Shown: positions 47,636 to 59,059, numbered from the stretch's first letter. The stretch: 64,000 bases of DNA from Dryomyza anilis (GCA_951804985.1 OX638131.1:40304044-40368043), one strand, 5' to 3'. The notes: generated by a model from the letters alone, not told the origin. Program-made: numbers and translations.

Positions 47636-48015
47636 TTGTTATATGTATAAATGAAGCAGATTTGTATCAGTGTAGTGTCATGGTCGTCGTCATCATCTTC
47701 ATCATCATCATGAGAATGATCTTCACAAATGTTCTGTGCTTATTTACAGTTGTTGTCAGTATTGCTTTCCTTACTTATCCTTCGAAGTATTTACTCATGT
47801 GACTAAATTTTGTCTTTCGGTTTTTTGTGTTTTTTGTTTGGAACCCCTACATTATTGGCATAATAAAGAAATATTTTATAATAAGCTCTGGACAGCATTT
47901 AACGAGGGTGACATACCATGGGGCATTGCATCGATTTGATTTTTGTCTGATGTCTCATCGACACATTGGATTCTTTGGGTAGTCCTCTGGGATTAGAGCC
48001 ATCGGTGAGCTGCAA
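47636..48015. other. Moderate-GC unique stretch
   Basis: TCGTCGTCATCATCTTCATC run at 47683, then unique sequence ending AGCCATCGGTGAGCTGC, where CGGTGAGC resembles a splice donor (48004). Its ORF begins with TTG and has no domain. Confidence 0.3.
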
Positions 48016-48177
48016 AATATATATACGAATCACTATTGAATTTCTGGAAAAAGTTAAAACTCTTTGATGAATTCTATATTTAAAAGGATCAGCTGAAATT
48101 ATAAAGCTAACTTCGGATTTTAATAATATTTAATATATACAATTTAATCCCGCTTTGTAATGCAAATTGATCGTAGT

Positions 48178-48747
48178 CCCTAGTAGAAATTGTCCTAGGG
48201 TCATGATCGGGAACTGATCATTGTACTTTAAACTTGTCATAACCCGACCAATTAAATGACAAACTTAATCTGGTCATAATCCCTAGTAGAAATTTTGGTA
48301 GGGCCATGGGTCATGAAGTGATCATGTCATTATTTGAGATGATCGGGATATGACGAGGCCCATAATGTCCTTGTAACGCAGTGTCCTGATCATGTACTGA
48401 CCTCAGACCATGATCATGTACTGATCGGGCAATTCCCCATTTTATTATTTACCCGAAAATTGCCTTGTCAGAGCCCGAGCATTATAGGGTTTTTCTCATT
48501 AATCTCGATCATTGACTGATGCTAATTTCATTATGAGGAACAAATAATGTAGCTATGATCGGGAACATTGACTGTTTAGATAATGTAAACCCTGCTATGG
48601 TAAGCATGATAAGGGCATGCAAAGGCAATGATCATATTTTCTCTAATAGGGCTTACCCAACGAAAACCCGATCATTTCCCGATGGCGCATCGGGCAAATT
48701 TCTACTAGGGATCATGTCTTCCCTATTCGGGTAAATTTCGCGTGAGG
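48178..48747. mobile_element. CCCTAG-family short MITE, host of a nested element
   Basis: Left piece 48178-48280 begins CCCTAGTAGAAATTGTCC and holds TCATGATCGGGAACTGATC. Right piece 48711-48747 ends with a decayed terminus, AAATTTCGCGTGAGG. Without the insert the element is about 138 bp. Confidence 0.75.
48281..48710. mobile_element. CCCTAG-family long MITE, nested in its short relative
   Basis: 430 bp in reverse orientation to 9513-9971, ends CCCTAGTAGAAATTTTGG and GGGCAAATTTCTACTAGGG. AT on both sides. Removing it joins GGTCATAAT to CATGTCTTCCC, restoring the short CCCTAG MITE. Confidence 0.85.
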
Positions 48748-48749
48748 AT

Positions 48750-50085
48750 TGCAGTATACAAAGTGTCTACTTTCATAAAAGTCATCAGAATTTTCACGGT
48801 TCATTATTGGTCCATGTCAATTCATTTTGTAATAACCATTTTTATTAGGTTCTGTGTATTAAATAATTTAAATATAAAAACATAAAACTTTTAATCTATC
48901 GTAAAATATTCTTTATAATTTAATCCTAGAAATAGAAAGTGTACAATGTACATTAATGTTTGTGATGAAAATGTAAAAAATCATTTAAAAACCATATATT
49001 TTGTCTACATATTAATATCGATAAACAGCATAATAAATATCAATAAACGATTAGCAATAAATATCGAAACAATAAAAAAATGTTTATTATATTAATAAAA
49101 CGTTGATTGCAACGACTGCTGTAAATTACTACTGAAAAAAATATTAGCTTGCAATGAAATTTTACAATTACGAAAACGTTTCTCTCGAAGATTTAACGAT
49201 TACCGCCATAAATACAACGTAATTAATAGAGTTTCTCACAATCTGGGGGAAATTGAATTTTTCATTTGCATTACGATGCGTTGCGATTTTCAATTCGTTT
49301 GATGTACGAACATTTCTTTTTTGTTTTTTTCATTTCCATTTAGGTTCTGGTAGCTGGTAGCCCCTTTAGCCACACAGCTTGGAATCACGCGTGCGTTTGG
49401 GCCATGTGTTTCCAATAGATGGCTGTAGCTAATGACTATGGAGAGAGTTTTTAGAGTTCTACATATCATCAACGCGATTTCGAAATAGCTTTTAAGTGGA
49501 ACATGTTGTAATGGTTACCATAGGTTATGGTTTATGTAGGAAGGGAGTTGATGAATATTTGCGGTTGACTGTTGGTATTTAAGAAAAAATTAAAAAAAAA
49601 AAATCAAAATATTTTGTATTATTACTTTTACATGAGTAAGCGAAATATATTGTTTGCTTTAATACATTTGTAATAAAAGCATTAATAATGACATTAAAAA
49701 CAAAATATCAATATTCATTTAAATAATAAAAAAAAATAATAGAAAAATGTTTAGATGTTTACACGATTTTTCGTATTCAACATTTTTATATAATTTAGAT
49801 TGCGTACTAAGTTTTTCCAAAAAAATCATTAACACTTAAATACCAAAAAAATTATAAAATATAATCAAAAACTTTATAAATTTTCGATTTCATAATAATC
49901 TTGAAAACATAATGAAATATTGAAATATTCTTAAATCATATATTTGCATTATATAAATATACTGAAAAAAGAAAAGTGTAATAAAAAAATATAAAAGTTG
50001 TATTATAGAAAAAAAATACTTAAAACGCAGCTCTTTGCATTCGAAATGAAGCTTGTCTTATTTGCTAAAGTATTTTTCTTGTGAA
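48750..50085. other. Unassigned AT-rich stretch
   Basis: Mostly AT-rich. 49270-49480 is somewhat GC-richer (CACGCGTGCGTTTGGGCC) and unique. No gene called. Confidence 0.35.
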
Positions 50086-50089
50086 TTAG

Positions 50090-51895
50090 TTTTGTAAACT
50101 TTAGTTTTTACTATTGATTTCAAGTTTTTGCATTTATTTTTTTATAATTGCGTTTTTCATCTAATTTTTAGATTTTGCATATTTGTTTTGCTTTTGGTTT
50201 TTAAATTTGCTTACGTTTAGCTTTTGTTTTTTTTTTTGATATGTGAATTTAATGGCGTGTTGTTTATATTTAGTATATTTTCTTAAATTTTTGTATTTGA
50301 TTTTTGTTTTGAAGTATTTTTCTGTTTTTCGTTTGTGTATATGCTTTTGATTTTGTTTTTATTTTATTTTATTTTATTTTATTTTTTTTTTTTTGATTTA
50401 ATTTTGTTTAATTTTGTTTTTCTTTTGATTTTGTGTCTTTGGTTTAATTTTTATTTATGCTTTTGATGCGTTTGATTTTGTATTTTTGCTTTGTTTTGCA
50501 TTCTTTTATTTTGCGTTTTTATTTTTGTGTTTTTACTTTTGTATTTTTGACTTTAGCATTATTTTTTTGCGTTTGATAGTTGTATTTGCTATTGCGTTTT
50601 AGTTTTCTGTTTTTGATTATGTTTTGATTTTGTGTTTTGGTTTTCCTTTCTGTGTTTGCTTGCTTTTAATTTTATTTTTGTGTTTTGGTTTTCTTATGTT
50701 TATGTTTTTGCTTTTTTTTTCATTTATGTTTTTTTTTCCCAGTATTTTTGCTTTATTTTGTGCCATTTACTTTCTGTTCTTATTTTTGGTATTTGCTGTT
50801 GGTTTTATTCTTTTTTTGTTTTTGGTTTGTGGTTTTGCTTTTTCTGTTTATGCAGTTTTGTTTTTGTGTTTAGCTTTTATTTCTGTTTTCCTTCTGTATT
50901 TATTTTGTTGTTGGTTTTTCATTTGCTGTTTTTATACCCGACACTAAGAGTGACAGGGTATATTCAGTTTGGTGCGCCGTTTGTAACACCCAGAAGGAAG
51001 CCGGTACGGAAAAGTATATATATTCGTCTGTCTGTCTGTCTGTCTGTGAAATCACGATTACAGAAAAACTAGAAGAGATAAATAAATGAAAGTTATAATT
51101 TAGATTACTTATATATATACGCTGTTTGTCAGTGAAAATGGGCATGATCAGTCCATTATGACCTGTAAACCGACCACTTATGTTCAAATTTATCATATAA
51201 AACACATCTACTGGTGAATTTTACTGTTTACGTGTTCAGGTAAACTTTTTTTCGGTCAAATATATATTGACTTCATGCTCAAATACATGATAATAATGTT
51301 CTCCCGTGAAACAACTTGTGGTTCCCAAAATAAATCGAAATTCGGTGCACCTACCCATTTGTAAATATGCGTATCAAATGAAAGAAAATTCTACAGGGAT
51401 GGAAAGTTTGTAGTTATTTTCAGGATTCGTATACCCTGGTGACCTATATACCACTTTGAATAGTAACCACACATATGTGTAGGGTATTTATAGTCGGCTT
51501 AGACCGACTATAATTTTGATAATCCTAACTATTATAATAACACCTACTATAAAATGTCCCTACTTAAAAATTTCCTATGTGATCTAACCTTCCCAACTGG
51601 TTGTTTTTGAGTTTTTCCTTTTGTTTTTTTTTCGGTTTTGTGTTTTTGATTTTGTTTTTTCTTCTTTTTACTTTTAGTTTGTGTTTTTGATTTGGCTGTT
51701 GTTTTTTGTTATTTTGCATTTTTTTGTGTTTTTTCATTTGTTTTTGTATATTTACTTTTGTTTTCTTGTGTTTTCCCCGGTTTTTTGCTTTTGATTTTCC
51801 TTTTGTTTCTTTTCTGTTTTGATTTTGTTGTTGCTTTTTTGCTTCTGCTTTTGTTGTTCTTTTTTTTCTTTAGTTTTTGGTTTTTTTCCATACAT
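50090..51895. repeat. T-rich, strand-asymmetric tract split by mini-me
   Basis: 50090-50930 and 51603-51895 are almost only T and G with occasional A and C on the plus strand: endless TTTTGATTTTG/TTTTTGTGTTTTTG words, plus (ATTTT)n at 50361-50384. ORFs of 100-146 aa here are all F/L/C-rich and non-coding. The mini-me 50934-51602 sits in the middle. Confidence 0.8.
50934..51602 (+). mobile_element. Mini-me-like element lacking its core
   Basis: Starts ATACCCGACACTAAGAGTG and ends CTTCCCAACTGGTT. TATATATATTC runs directly into a pure GTCT run (51026-51046): the core otherwise present between the two microsatellites is missing. The AGTCGG hairpin is intact at 51492-51511. Inserted within the T-rich tract. 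Confidence 0.85.
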
Positions 51896-52090
51896 AAATT
51901 GAGCAATCATACGGTATATATATTAAATATATTTATTTATTCAAAAGTAAGGCGTTTATTCAATCATATTATTCAGGCTTCAAACTTCATTTCATAAAAT
52001 TTGATCAATATTTAAATGAAATTATTGATATTATAAAATTTTAATAGTTTTTATTTTACGTAATTGTTTGATAAATTCAAAATATTGTTT

Positions 52091-52136
52091 TGGTCCAGTC
52101 AGAACAAATTGGGTGTATCGTACGGAATAATAAAAC
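52091..52136 (-). repeat. Relic of the hammerhead-unit flank
   Basis: About 45 bp resembles 63409-63455, including GGTCCAGTCAG, ACAAATTGGGTGT and AATAAAAC. The downstream sequence is diverged and no hammerhead core can be folded; only a weak GATGAAG-like stretch follows on the minus strand near 52160. It suggests that another, decayed copy of the unit once lay here. Confidence 0.45.
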
Positions 52137-52182
52137 TAAATTTTTGAAAACAAAGACTTCATCGTAGAAAGTACAGCTATTT

Positions 52183-53706
52183 TACATTAAAAAAATTTAT
52201 TGTACATTTTACGAAATATTTTTTCGTAATTTTTTATATCGAAAAATGCACGAACAATTCGTAGAATACACGAAAAATTTTCATTTACATTTTTTTTTCG
52301 TTCCAAAATATTTTTTACGACCGATTCGTATATATTGCAAAGCAATATTCGTACAATTAAAATAACTACTAAATTACAAATATTTCGTTTAAATTACGAA
52401 ACTTTTGTTATGTTATTTTCTATAAACATTTTTTTACGAAAGAATAACATAATTTACGAATGAGCTTTACATCTTACGAATAAATTACTAAACTTTCGTA
52501 CTAAACATTCGTATGCTATATGTAGAATTTTACGAAACTTTCATGATTTTTACGAATAATTAGTAAAAATAATTATCCGTTGCGTCAAATAGCAACATGG
52601 GCTGCATTTAATTATACCCTACACTAAGAGTGAAAGGGTATATTCAGTTTGGTACGCCGTTTGTAACACCCTGAAGAAAGCATCTCCGGTATGGAAAAGT
52701 ATATATATTCTTGATCAGCATGACCTCCTGAGTCGATTTAGCGATGTCCGTCTGTCCGTCTGTCTGTCTGTCCTACTGTCTGTCTGTTGAAATCACAATT
52801 ACGGAAAAAGTAGAGGAGCTAGAGCAATGAAATTTTAGATTTAGATTACTTATATATCTAAGCTGTCTAAACAAGAAAATTGGCATGATCGGTCTATTGT
52901 GACCTGAGAACCGACCACTTATGTTTAAATACCTCGAATAAAATTTATATCTACAGATCAATTTTACTGTATACGTGCTTAGGTCAACTTTTTTGGTCAA
53001 ATATATATTGACATCATGCTGAAATACATGAAAATAATGTTTTCCTACGAAACGAGTTGTGGTTCCCAAAAAAAAATTCGAAATTCGGTACACCTACCCA
53101 TTTGTAAATATGGGTATCAAATGAACGGGAATTCTTCAGCGATTGAATGTTTGTAGTTATTTTCAGGATTCGTATACCCTAGTGACCTATATACCAATTT
53201 GAATGGTAACCACACATATGTGTATGGTATTTATAGTCGGCTTAGACCGACTATAATTTTGATAATCCTAACTATCATAATAACACCTACTTTAAAATTT
53301 CCCATGTGATCTTACCTTCCCAACTGGTTTTAATTAGTATCACGGTCGCAAGCAGATGGTTTTAAAGTACACTGTTTGTGTCAGAAGTGCAAAAGTATCA
53401 AATTAGTTCATAATATTTTATACTTATATGAATTAATCGTAATTTTCTTTGTAAGTTTTTTTTTAAATGTTTCATATATCGAATACTTTCGTAAAATGTA
53501 CGAATATAATCGTAAAAAATCACACAAATATTCAATAAATTACGAATATTTCGTAGTATGTACGAATGGCTTTCGTACATAAAATCTACGAATAGTTTCG
53601 TTAAATAAACAATTAATATTCGTATTTTATCATAAATTTACGAAAGTTCATTCGGGTATTTTACGAAATATTTCGTGTATTTTAAGCAGATTTTAATTTG
53701 AGTGTA
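52183..53706. mobile_element. TACGAA-rich element split by mini-me
   Basis: Dense TTTACGAA/TTCGTAA words at 52203-52575 and 53440-53700. Right terminus ACGAAATATTTCGTGTA, then TTAATTTGAGTGTA; the left end TACATTAAAAAAATTTAT is a plausible partner. The mini-me copy 52614-53328 interrupts it. No recognised superfamily. Confidence 0.55.
52614..53328 (+). mobile_element. Mini-me-like element, full length
   Basis: Starts ATACCCTACACTAAGAGTG, with TATATATA, core TTCTTGATCAGCATGACC, and a GTCY run 52746-52787. The AGTCGG hairpin lies at 53233-53252 and the element ends TTCCCAACTGG. It splits the TACGAA-rich element 52183-53706. Confidence 0.85.
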
Positions 53707-53979
53707 GACCCAAGGTCTCGAGGAATCCACAACTCAGTGTTTATCATAATCAAGTGGTGTTATACAATTCTTCCAATTTGACGGAAATTCCTTGACGGAA
53801 CTGCACAATTTTTATTGATTTGATATCAGAACTCATTTACTTCATATATTTTGTATAAAATATTTGTAAAAAAAATATGTAAATCCGAATACCACTTTCT
53901 TCTCCAAGTTATTTTAATCAAAACAACTAAGATATATTTGAAAGTTAAAATGTTCCGATATATGGCAAATAACTCTAGC

Positions 53980-55330
53980 AATCATGGTGGTCCAGAATTG
54001 CTGTCATTAATTAGAAAACAATAGAGTATGGGAGTGGGAAAAAACAAAACGGTAAATTGCAATTTAAACAACTTCCTACCGAAATCACAGCGGTAGCAGT
54101 AGTAGTAAGTAGTATGTAGTTCGTCAAATGGTCCGACCGTCCGTCCGTCATATCTCTGCAAGTACCCGGAGGCCACCCTCATGCATTGTGCGGCGAACTG
54201 AAGAGGATGTTGGCAGCAGCAGAAGCATCTATAAAATTGTGTTGCAAAAGATTGCAACCGACAAAGGATGCGAGCTGTCAACGCGTCGGTCAGAGCGAAA
54301 CAGCATGAGGCATGCGCAACAGTGACGGCAGACAAATGCGCCGAAGCAATGATAAAGATAATGACACAATGCAGAAGAAGAAGATGAAGACCGAGAAGAA
54401 GGCGAGAACGTTTTCCCAATTTTCTATTCTTTGGGCTGTCAGAGCCGTCTTGTGTGAGCCAAGAACCGTAGAACATCGACGAGCAGTTACAGGGACCAAC
54501 CCGGCCAACACAATAAATGAGTTAATAATGTCTTCATTATTGCCGAAGCGTAGCGAATATGTTTTAACATCTTAGCCACCTATGAGAACTGATTTCTTTG
54601 GTAGCCCTAATAATGATAGAGATGCGACTGTATGCGTGCGTGTGCGTGTGCATGTGCGTCCGCGTGCGTGCGTGCGTCCAAGAGAAAGGCAGCTGTTCTC
54701 ATAGGTGGCGGTGGCGGCGACAGCATTGGCCCAATTCTGGCAACTAATGCGTTGATAGTCGCAGCTTTGATATGTGCAACACACAAAAAAAACCGTTCTA
54801 GTTCTCAAAGTCGTTCGCGAGCTGCGCGATAAGAGCCTGTTTAGAATGTTAGCGCGTTTTTGTGGCGATGTCAACAGCGTCGCTATTGTTGGAGTCTCAG
54901 GACCCCTGCTGCTACTGGCATCTTTATCACTTAATTTGCTGCATCTTCGCTGCTGGTGCTTTTGCTGTTGCGACGTCATCATCAACATCAACCGTGTGTC
55001 TCCCATGGTCGTCGGGCTCATCCCGAGGAACGGTTCTCTTATGGGAAGTCATGCGGCGTTGGGCCCTGTCGAGGCAGCAGTGCAACGTAATCTAAAATGT
55101 TTAATGGGCTACCGTATAGATACAAGTGTCGAGCCGTCCGACTGACCAACCGCACAGAGAGCACCTCAAAGATGTGCGCACGGAAGCATCGATGGACGGA
55201 CAGACGATCGACCACCCAGCAACAGATCTCGAAATGCGTCCTGCAATGAAGTGTTGTCATCAATGAACTTTCGAGCTGTCGTCGCCCGAGCACAATCTCT
55301 ATATCTCGCTCTCTCACTGCAACGGACACT
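53980..55330. other. Most GC-rich island in the window
   Basis: Unique sequence with overlapping ORFs on both strands, including the longest in the window (164 aa, minus, 54476-53982, with a hydrophobic stretch at about residues 26-52). None shows a domain, and opposite-strand ORFs of similar length argue that high GC alone explains them. A GCGTGCGTGTGCGTGTGC run lies at 54630-54680 and a CTCGCTCTCTCACTGC run at 55303. A likely promoter, enhancer or 5' exon region. Confidence 0.45.
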
Positions 55331-55557
55331 ACACTTGGAAAAAAACTATTCGTAATAGCGCCCAATATGAATATTCAAATATTCATAACAAAAATATTTA
55401 AATATATGTGAAAATGTTCATTTAATAATTTATACATTGTACGAAAGAATTTCTTAAAGTTACGAAATACGTGTATTTTATTTGTAGACCTTTGTAGAAC
55501 TACGAAATGGAGTGAGAAGGTACACATAAAATTTGTCAAATCACATAAAATAAAATT

Positions 55558-56100
55558 GTGGTGGTTCATCGATGTCAATAATTCAGGGGGTCATTGTATG
55601 ACTCAAAAAAATAAGAAAATGTAAAATAAAAAAATTTCTTATTCTGCACCCAGTTTAAGATACAGGGTCTTTAAGAGATGCATAAACTGTCATAACCTAG
55701 TCAATATAATTTGTTATAAAGTATAATCTGTATTTAAATGAATTAAGTCATGTTTTAGAAAATTAAACTACCTTTCCAATGGTATATCACATCATCGAAT
55801 CTCATGATTTCTTCCTGTTCTAAAAGGTACGTAAAGTTGAAATTTACGAAAATAAGTATACACATTTTTACTTTGTCATTGATTTTCTCACAATTTCGTT
55901 ATCGATCAGACCATTTTTTCTAATTTATAATGATAGACCAGAAGGACCATATAATATAACAAATTTTATTGACTAGGTTATGTTAGTAATATGAAGACCA
56001 GACCCCGTATCGTAAACTCGGAATTAGAATTTTTTTTAAATTACATTTTCTTATTTTTTTGAGTCATAAAATGAATCTATGAATTATTGTACCTGTATAT
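55558..56100. mobile_element. TATACAGGGTG foldback element, trimmed ends
   Basis: About 543 bp without nested inserts. Left arm GGTTCATCGATGTCAATAAT to AACCTAGTCAATATAATTTG, right arm its complement ending ATTATTGTACCTGTATAT. It matches 40924-43284 in CCAATGGTATATCACAT and in the arm ends. It interrupts the TACGAA repeats. Confidence 0.7.
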
Positions 56101-56690
56101 TGTAACAAAATAATAAATGCAACAATTTGTAAATTTTAATTTCTATTTTACGATCTATTCGTATATTTTACTGATTTTATATTCGTAAAAAAAAGATGCT
56201 GAAAATAAGAAGAATACAAAACTGTCACAATATGAATTAACAGCAAAACTCGAGGTATGTTCAAATTGATTTATTAATACCATCGTAATCCTGATATACG
56301 AATTCATTTTGTGTCAAATTTTGATACTGATCCTACATATCGTTGCTGAGATACAAGCAAAAAAACCTAAAAGCATATCTACTTGTTATTAATTATTTAC
56401 TTTTATTTTAAAAATACTTTCGGAAAAAATTCTAACAAGAACATTTTGCAGACATTTATTTTATTTAAGTTTTTCATCAATTTGCAAATATTATTTTTAA
56501 AATATTTTTAAAAATAATTTTCAGAATCCGTTGTAAAGCTTAAAAATGCTCTCCTGAAAAGTTCAAAAAATATACTTATGCTTTTATTTCATATTGCCAC
56601 AGAAATTTAAACATAAATATATTTCGTAACTTTACGAAAGTCCATTCGTACTATTTTCATCAAATACATTAACTTTTTCGTGCATTTTAT

Positions 56691-56805
56691 GCATGTTTTA
56701 TTTCAATCCGTCTATAATTTCTGAGACACAAGTATAATATCTTTTATTACAAATATTATTCTTGTGTCTCAGAAATCATAGAGGGATTGAAATAAAATTT
56801 GCATG
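56691..56805. repeat. Strong hairpin in the TACGAA block
   Basis: The arm 56691-56740 (ATTTCAATCCGTCTATAAT, TCTGAGACACAAG) pairs with 56753-56805 (CTTGTGTCTCAGAAATCATA, GGATTGAAATAAAA), loop 12 nt. Pairing continues outwards through TTTCGTG and CACGAA. Confidence 0.85.
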
Positions 56806-57351
56806 AAATACACGAAGAAGTTGATTACACGAAAAAGTTGATTAAATTTTTAAAAATATAATTAAATAACAAATTTACTATGTAGTGTTTAAGCAAAAGT
56901 TTAAATCGACCTAGACGATGTCGAAACATTTATATTTAGTGCATTATTTGATAAAAGAGGATATAGTTTATTATTCATCAAAGTTAGAATACTTTGTCGA
57001 TCATTTTCGACAAATATTTTCGTAAAATATACGAATATTATGCATAAACATGTTTCGTAACTTTACGAAAGTTTTACGAATTTTGTCGTAGATTATTTTT
57101 AGAAATATTTTCTTAAAATACACTAACATTTTCATGAATATTAGGCATGCTTTTTCCTTCTATTTAAGAAAATTATATTTACAAAATAATTTTGCTTATA
57201 TACACACAGTTTAATTTTTAAAAGTATTACGAAATTAATACAAATATTTGTAACATTATTCAAAAATGCGTAATCTAGATTGGTTTTATTTAACAAATAA
57301 CATTTTGTATACTTATCGAATTCATTGTATAAATCACAACCGAACAAACTA

Positions 57352-57566
57352 CGACTAGAAAAAAATACTATATAAATAATAGTTTTTTATTATTAAAAAT
57401 AGTCAATAGGATAAATTATTTTAATCGGAAATTACCATTAAATACTAGAAAATACCATGACATTGCCATTGAGTTTTATGTAAAGATTTTTTTTTGTATA
57501 CTATTAAATCAATAATTGTCCTATTCACCAATTTTAATGGGATTTGAGGAAATTTTTTTCTGGATG
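57352..57566. mobile_element. CACCCAG-family MITE, mutated ends
   Basis: Interior matches the family through 215 bp, but termini are CGACTAGAAAAAAATACT and CTGGATG. TA on both sides. Confidence 0.8.
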
Positions 57567-57690
57567 TATAGAAAATTTCGAATGTTGAGTAATCGTATAT
57601 TCGATAGAGTTTATAAAAAAAAATATGAAGTAACTTTGATTATAATGTAGTAATAATCACCAAAATGTCCTTTAGATTCAGTTTTTCAGT

Positions 57691-58706
57691 CACCTAGAAA
57701 AAATACTATACTATTCAATAGGACGAGTTGGGAAAGTTAGGTCACATGGGTAAGTTCGGTCACATGGGGCGGATTTTTATAGTCGGTCGGGCCCGACTAT
57801 GGAATACCCTACACCTTTGGTGGAGATATTAATGAGGAATATTTAATTGTACACCTTAATTTTAAATTTTTAATTATGCTGAACCTCAGAATATTATTCA
57901 TATATCAGAAATTTACGTCTTATATCCCCATAAATTAAAAAAAATTATGTAAAGTATAAAAAACTAAAAAAAAAATTGAAAAATATAATTGGGCGGACCA
58001 CGCCTATATTTAAAATTTTGAAAGGCTAATATTTTATAGATTTGATTTTAATAATTTACGGATCAAATTTTTACTATGAAAACCCGGGATATAATGAAAA
58101 AAAAAAGTGGGCGGATCACCATTTTTGGACCACATATTTTTAGGTAAATTATAACAATACGTTTTAAATTTTATAACTATACCTTGAATACTTTTCGAAA
58201 TATTAGTTTCGAAAGAGTTATATAAAAGTGACTTGTATGGGAGGTGGGCGTGTCCGTTGACCGATTTTGCTCATTTTCAAACTCAGTTCCTACTTTTGGC
58301 TAAAATATATTGAGACGAAATTTCATCGCATTCTGATCAGTATTTCTCAAGTTATTCTGTATTCGGACAGCAAGACAGCAAGACAGCAAGACGGACAGAC
58401 AGACAGACGGACATGGCTAAACGGACTCGGGTAGTGATGCTGATCAAGAATATATATACTTTTCCATACCGGACACGCCTCCTAAGGGGCGTTACAATAT
58501 ATGCACAAAGTTAATATACCCTGTACCTCATAGGTGTAGGGTATAATAAATAATTATTTTAATCGGAAAATACCATTAAATACTAGAAAATACCATGACA
58601 TTGCCATTGAGTTTATATGAAAATTTTTATTTTTTGTATACTATTAAATCAATAATTGTCCTATTGACCAATTTTAATGGGCTTTGAGGGAATTTTTTTC
58701 TGGGTG
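57691..58706. mobile_element. CACCCAG-family MITE split by a mini-me copy
   Basis: Left piece 57691-57721 (CACCTAGAAAAAATACTAT...AATAGGA) and right piece 58548-58706 (ATTATTTTAATCGG...CTGGGTG) join to give one MITE. The mini-me-like element 57722-58547 lies between. Flanks are GT on both sides, another non-TA 2-bp duplication. Confidence 0.75.
57722..58547 (-). mobile_element. Long mini-me-like variant, inverted copy
   Basis: Reverse complement of the 22881-23623 type: CGAGTTGGGAAAGTTAGG, GTCGGTCGGGCCCGACT, two GGGCGGA-type blocks, then tracts of AAGACAGC and GACAGACAGACGGACATG, core, TATATATA and GTGTAGGGTATAAT. Inserted into the CACCCAG-family MITE 57691-58706. Confidence 0.8.
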
Positions 58707-59059
58707 GTCACATTTTCAATTTAAACCGATGCCATTTCATATATTGTCAACATTACAGCTATATTTCAAATATCATATTATTGAATAACTAATTGTCTTT
58801 CTTTCTGTAAAATTCATCGACATTTGGCCGTTTTGACCATGAACTATGGAAGTTTTAATAATGTGGTATAGTTTAAACTATGTTTAAACCAGCATTGAAA
58901 AACTGGACATTTAAGAATGGAGAACATTGGACTTATGATTGAGCCAATCGTGTAAATGAACAATTAATGATTGGTGTAATCAACAGTTATTTATCGCTAT
59001 CATTTATGCTTCTTTATTGGTACAATCTATTATTGGTGCAATATATTATTGGTGCAATT

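Larger units (their letters stand above)
55332..57130. repeat. TACGAA-rich repeats, second block
   Basis: TTACGAAATACG, ACGAAATGG, CTTTACGAAAGTTTTACG and similar words, like 52183-53706. Interrupted by the foldback 55558-56100. Includes the hairpin at 56691-56805, which looks like two element ends meeting head to head. Confidence 0.55.

Noticed and set aside
50624..51072. 107- and 146-aa F/L/C-rich ORFs
   Set aside because: They are translations of the TTTTG-type low-complexity tract.
53982..54476. 164-aa minus-strand ORF with a hydrophobic segment, the longest in the window
   Set aside because: It has an ATG but no recognisable domain, no splice context, and an overlapping opposite-strand ORF. 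High local GC lowers stop frequency.
54572..55021. 149-aa minus-strand ORF
   Set aside because: Biased Ser/Thr/Arg composition arises partly from the GCGTGC repeat; overlapping ORFs occur on the other strand and no domain is seen.
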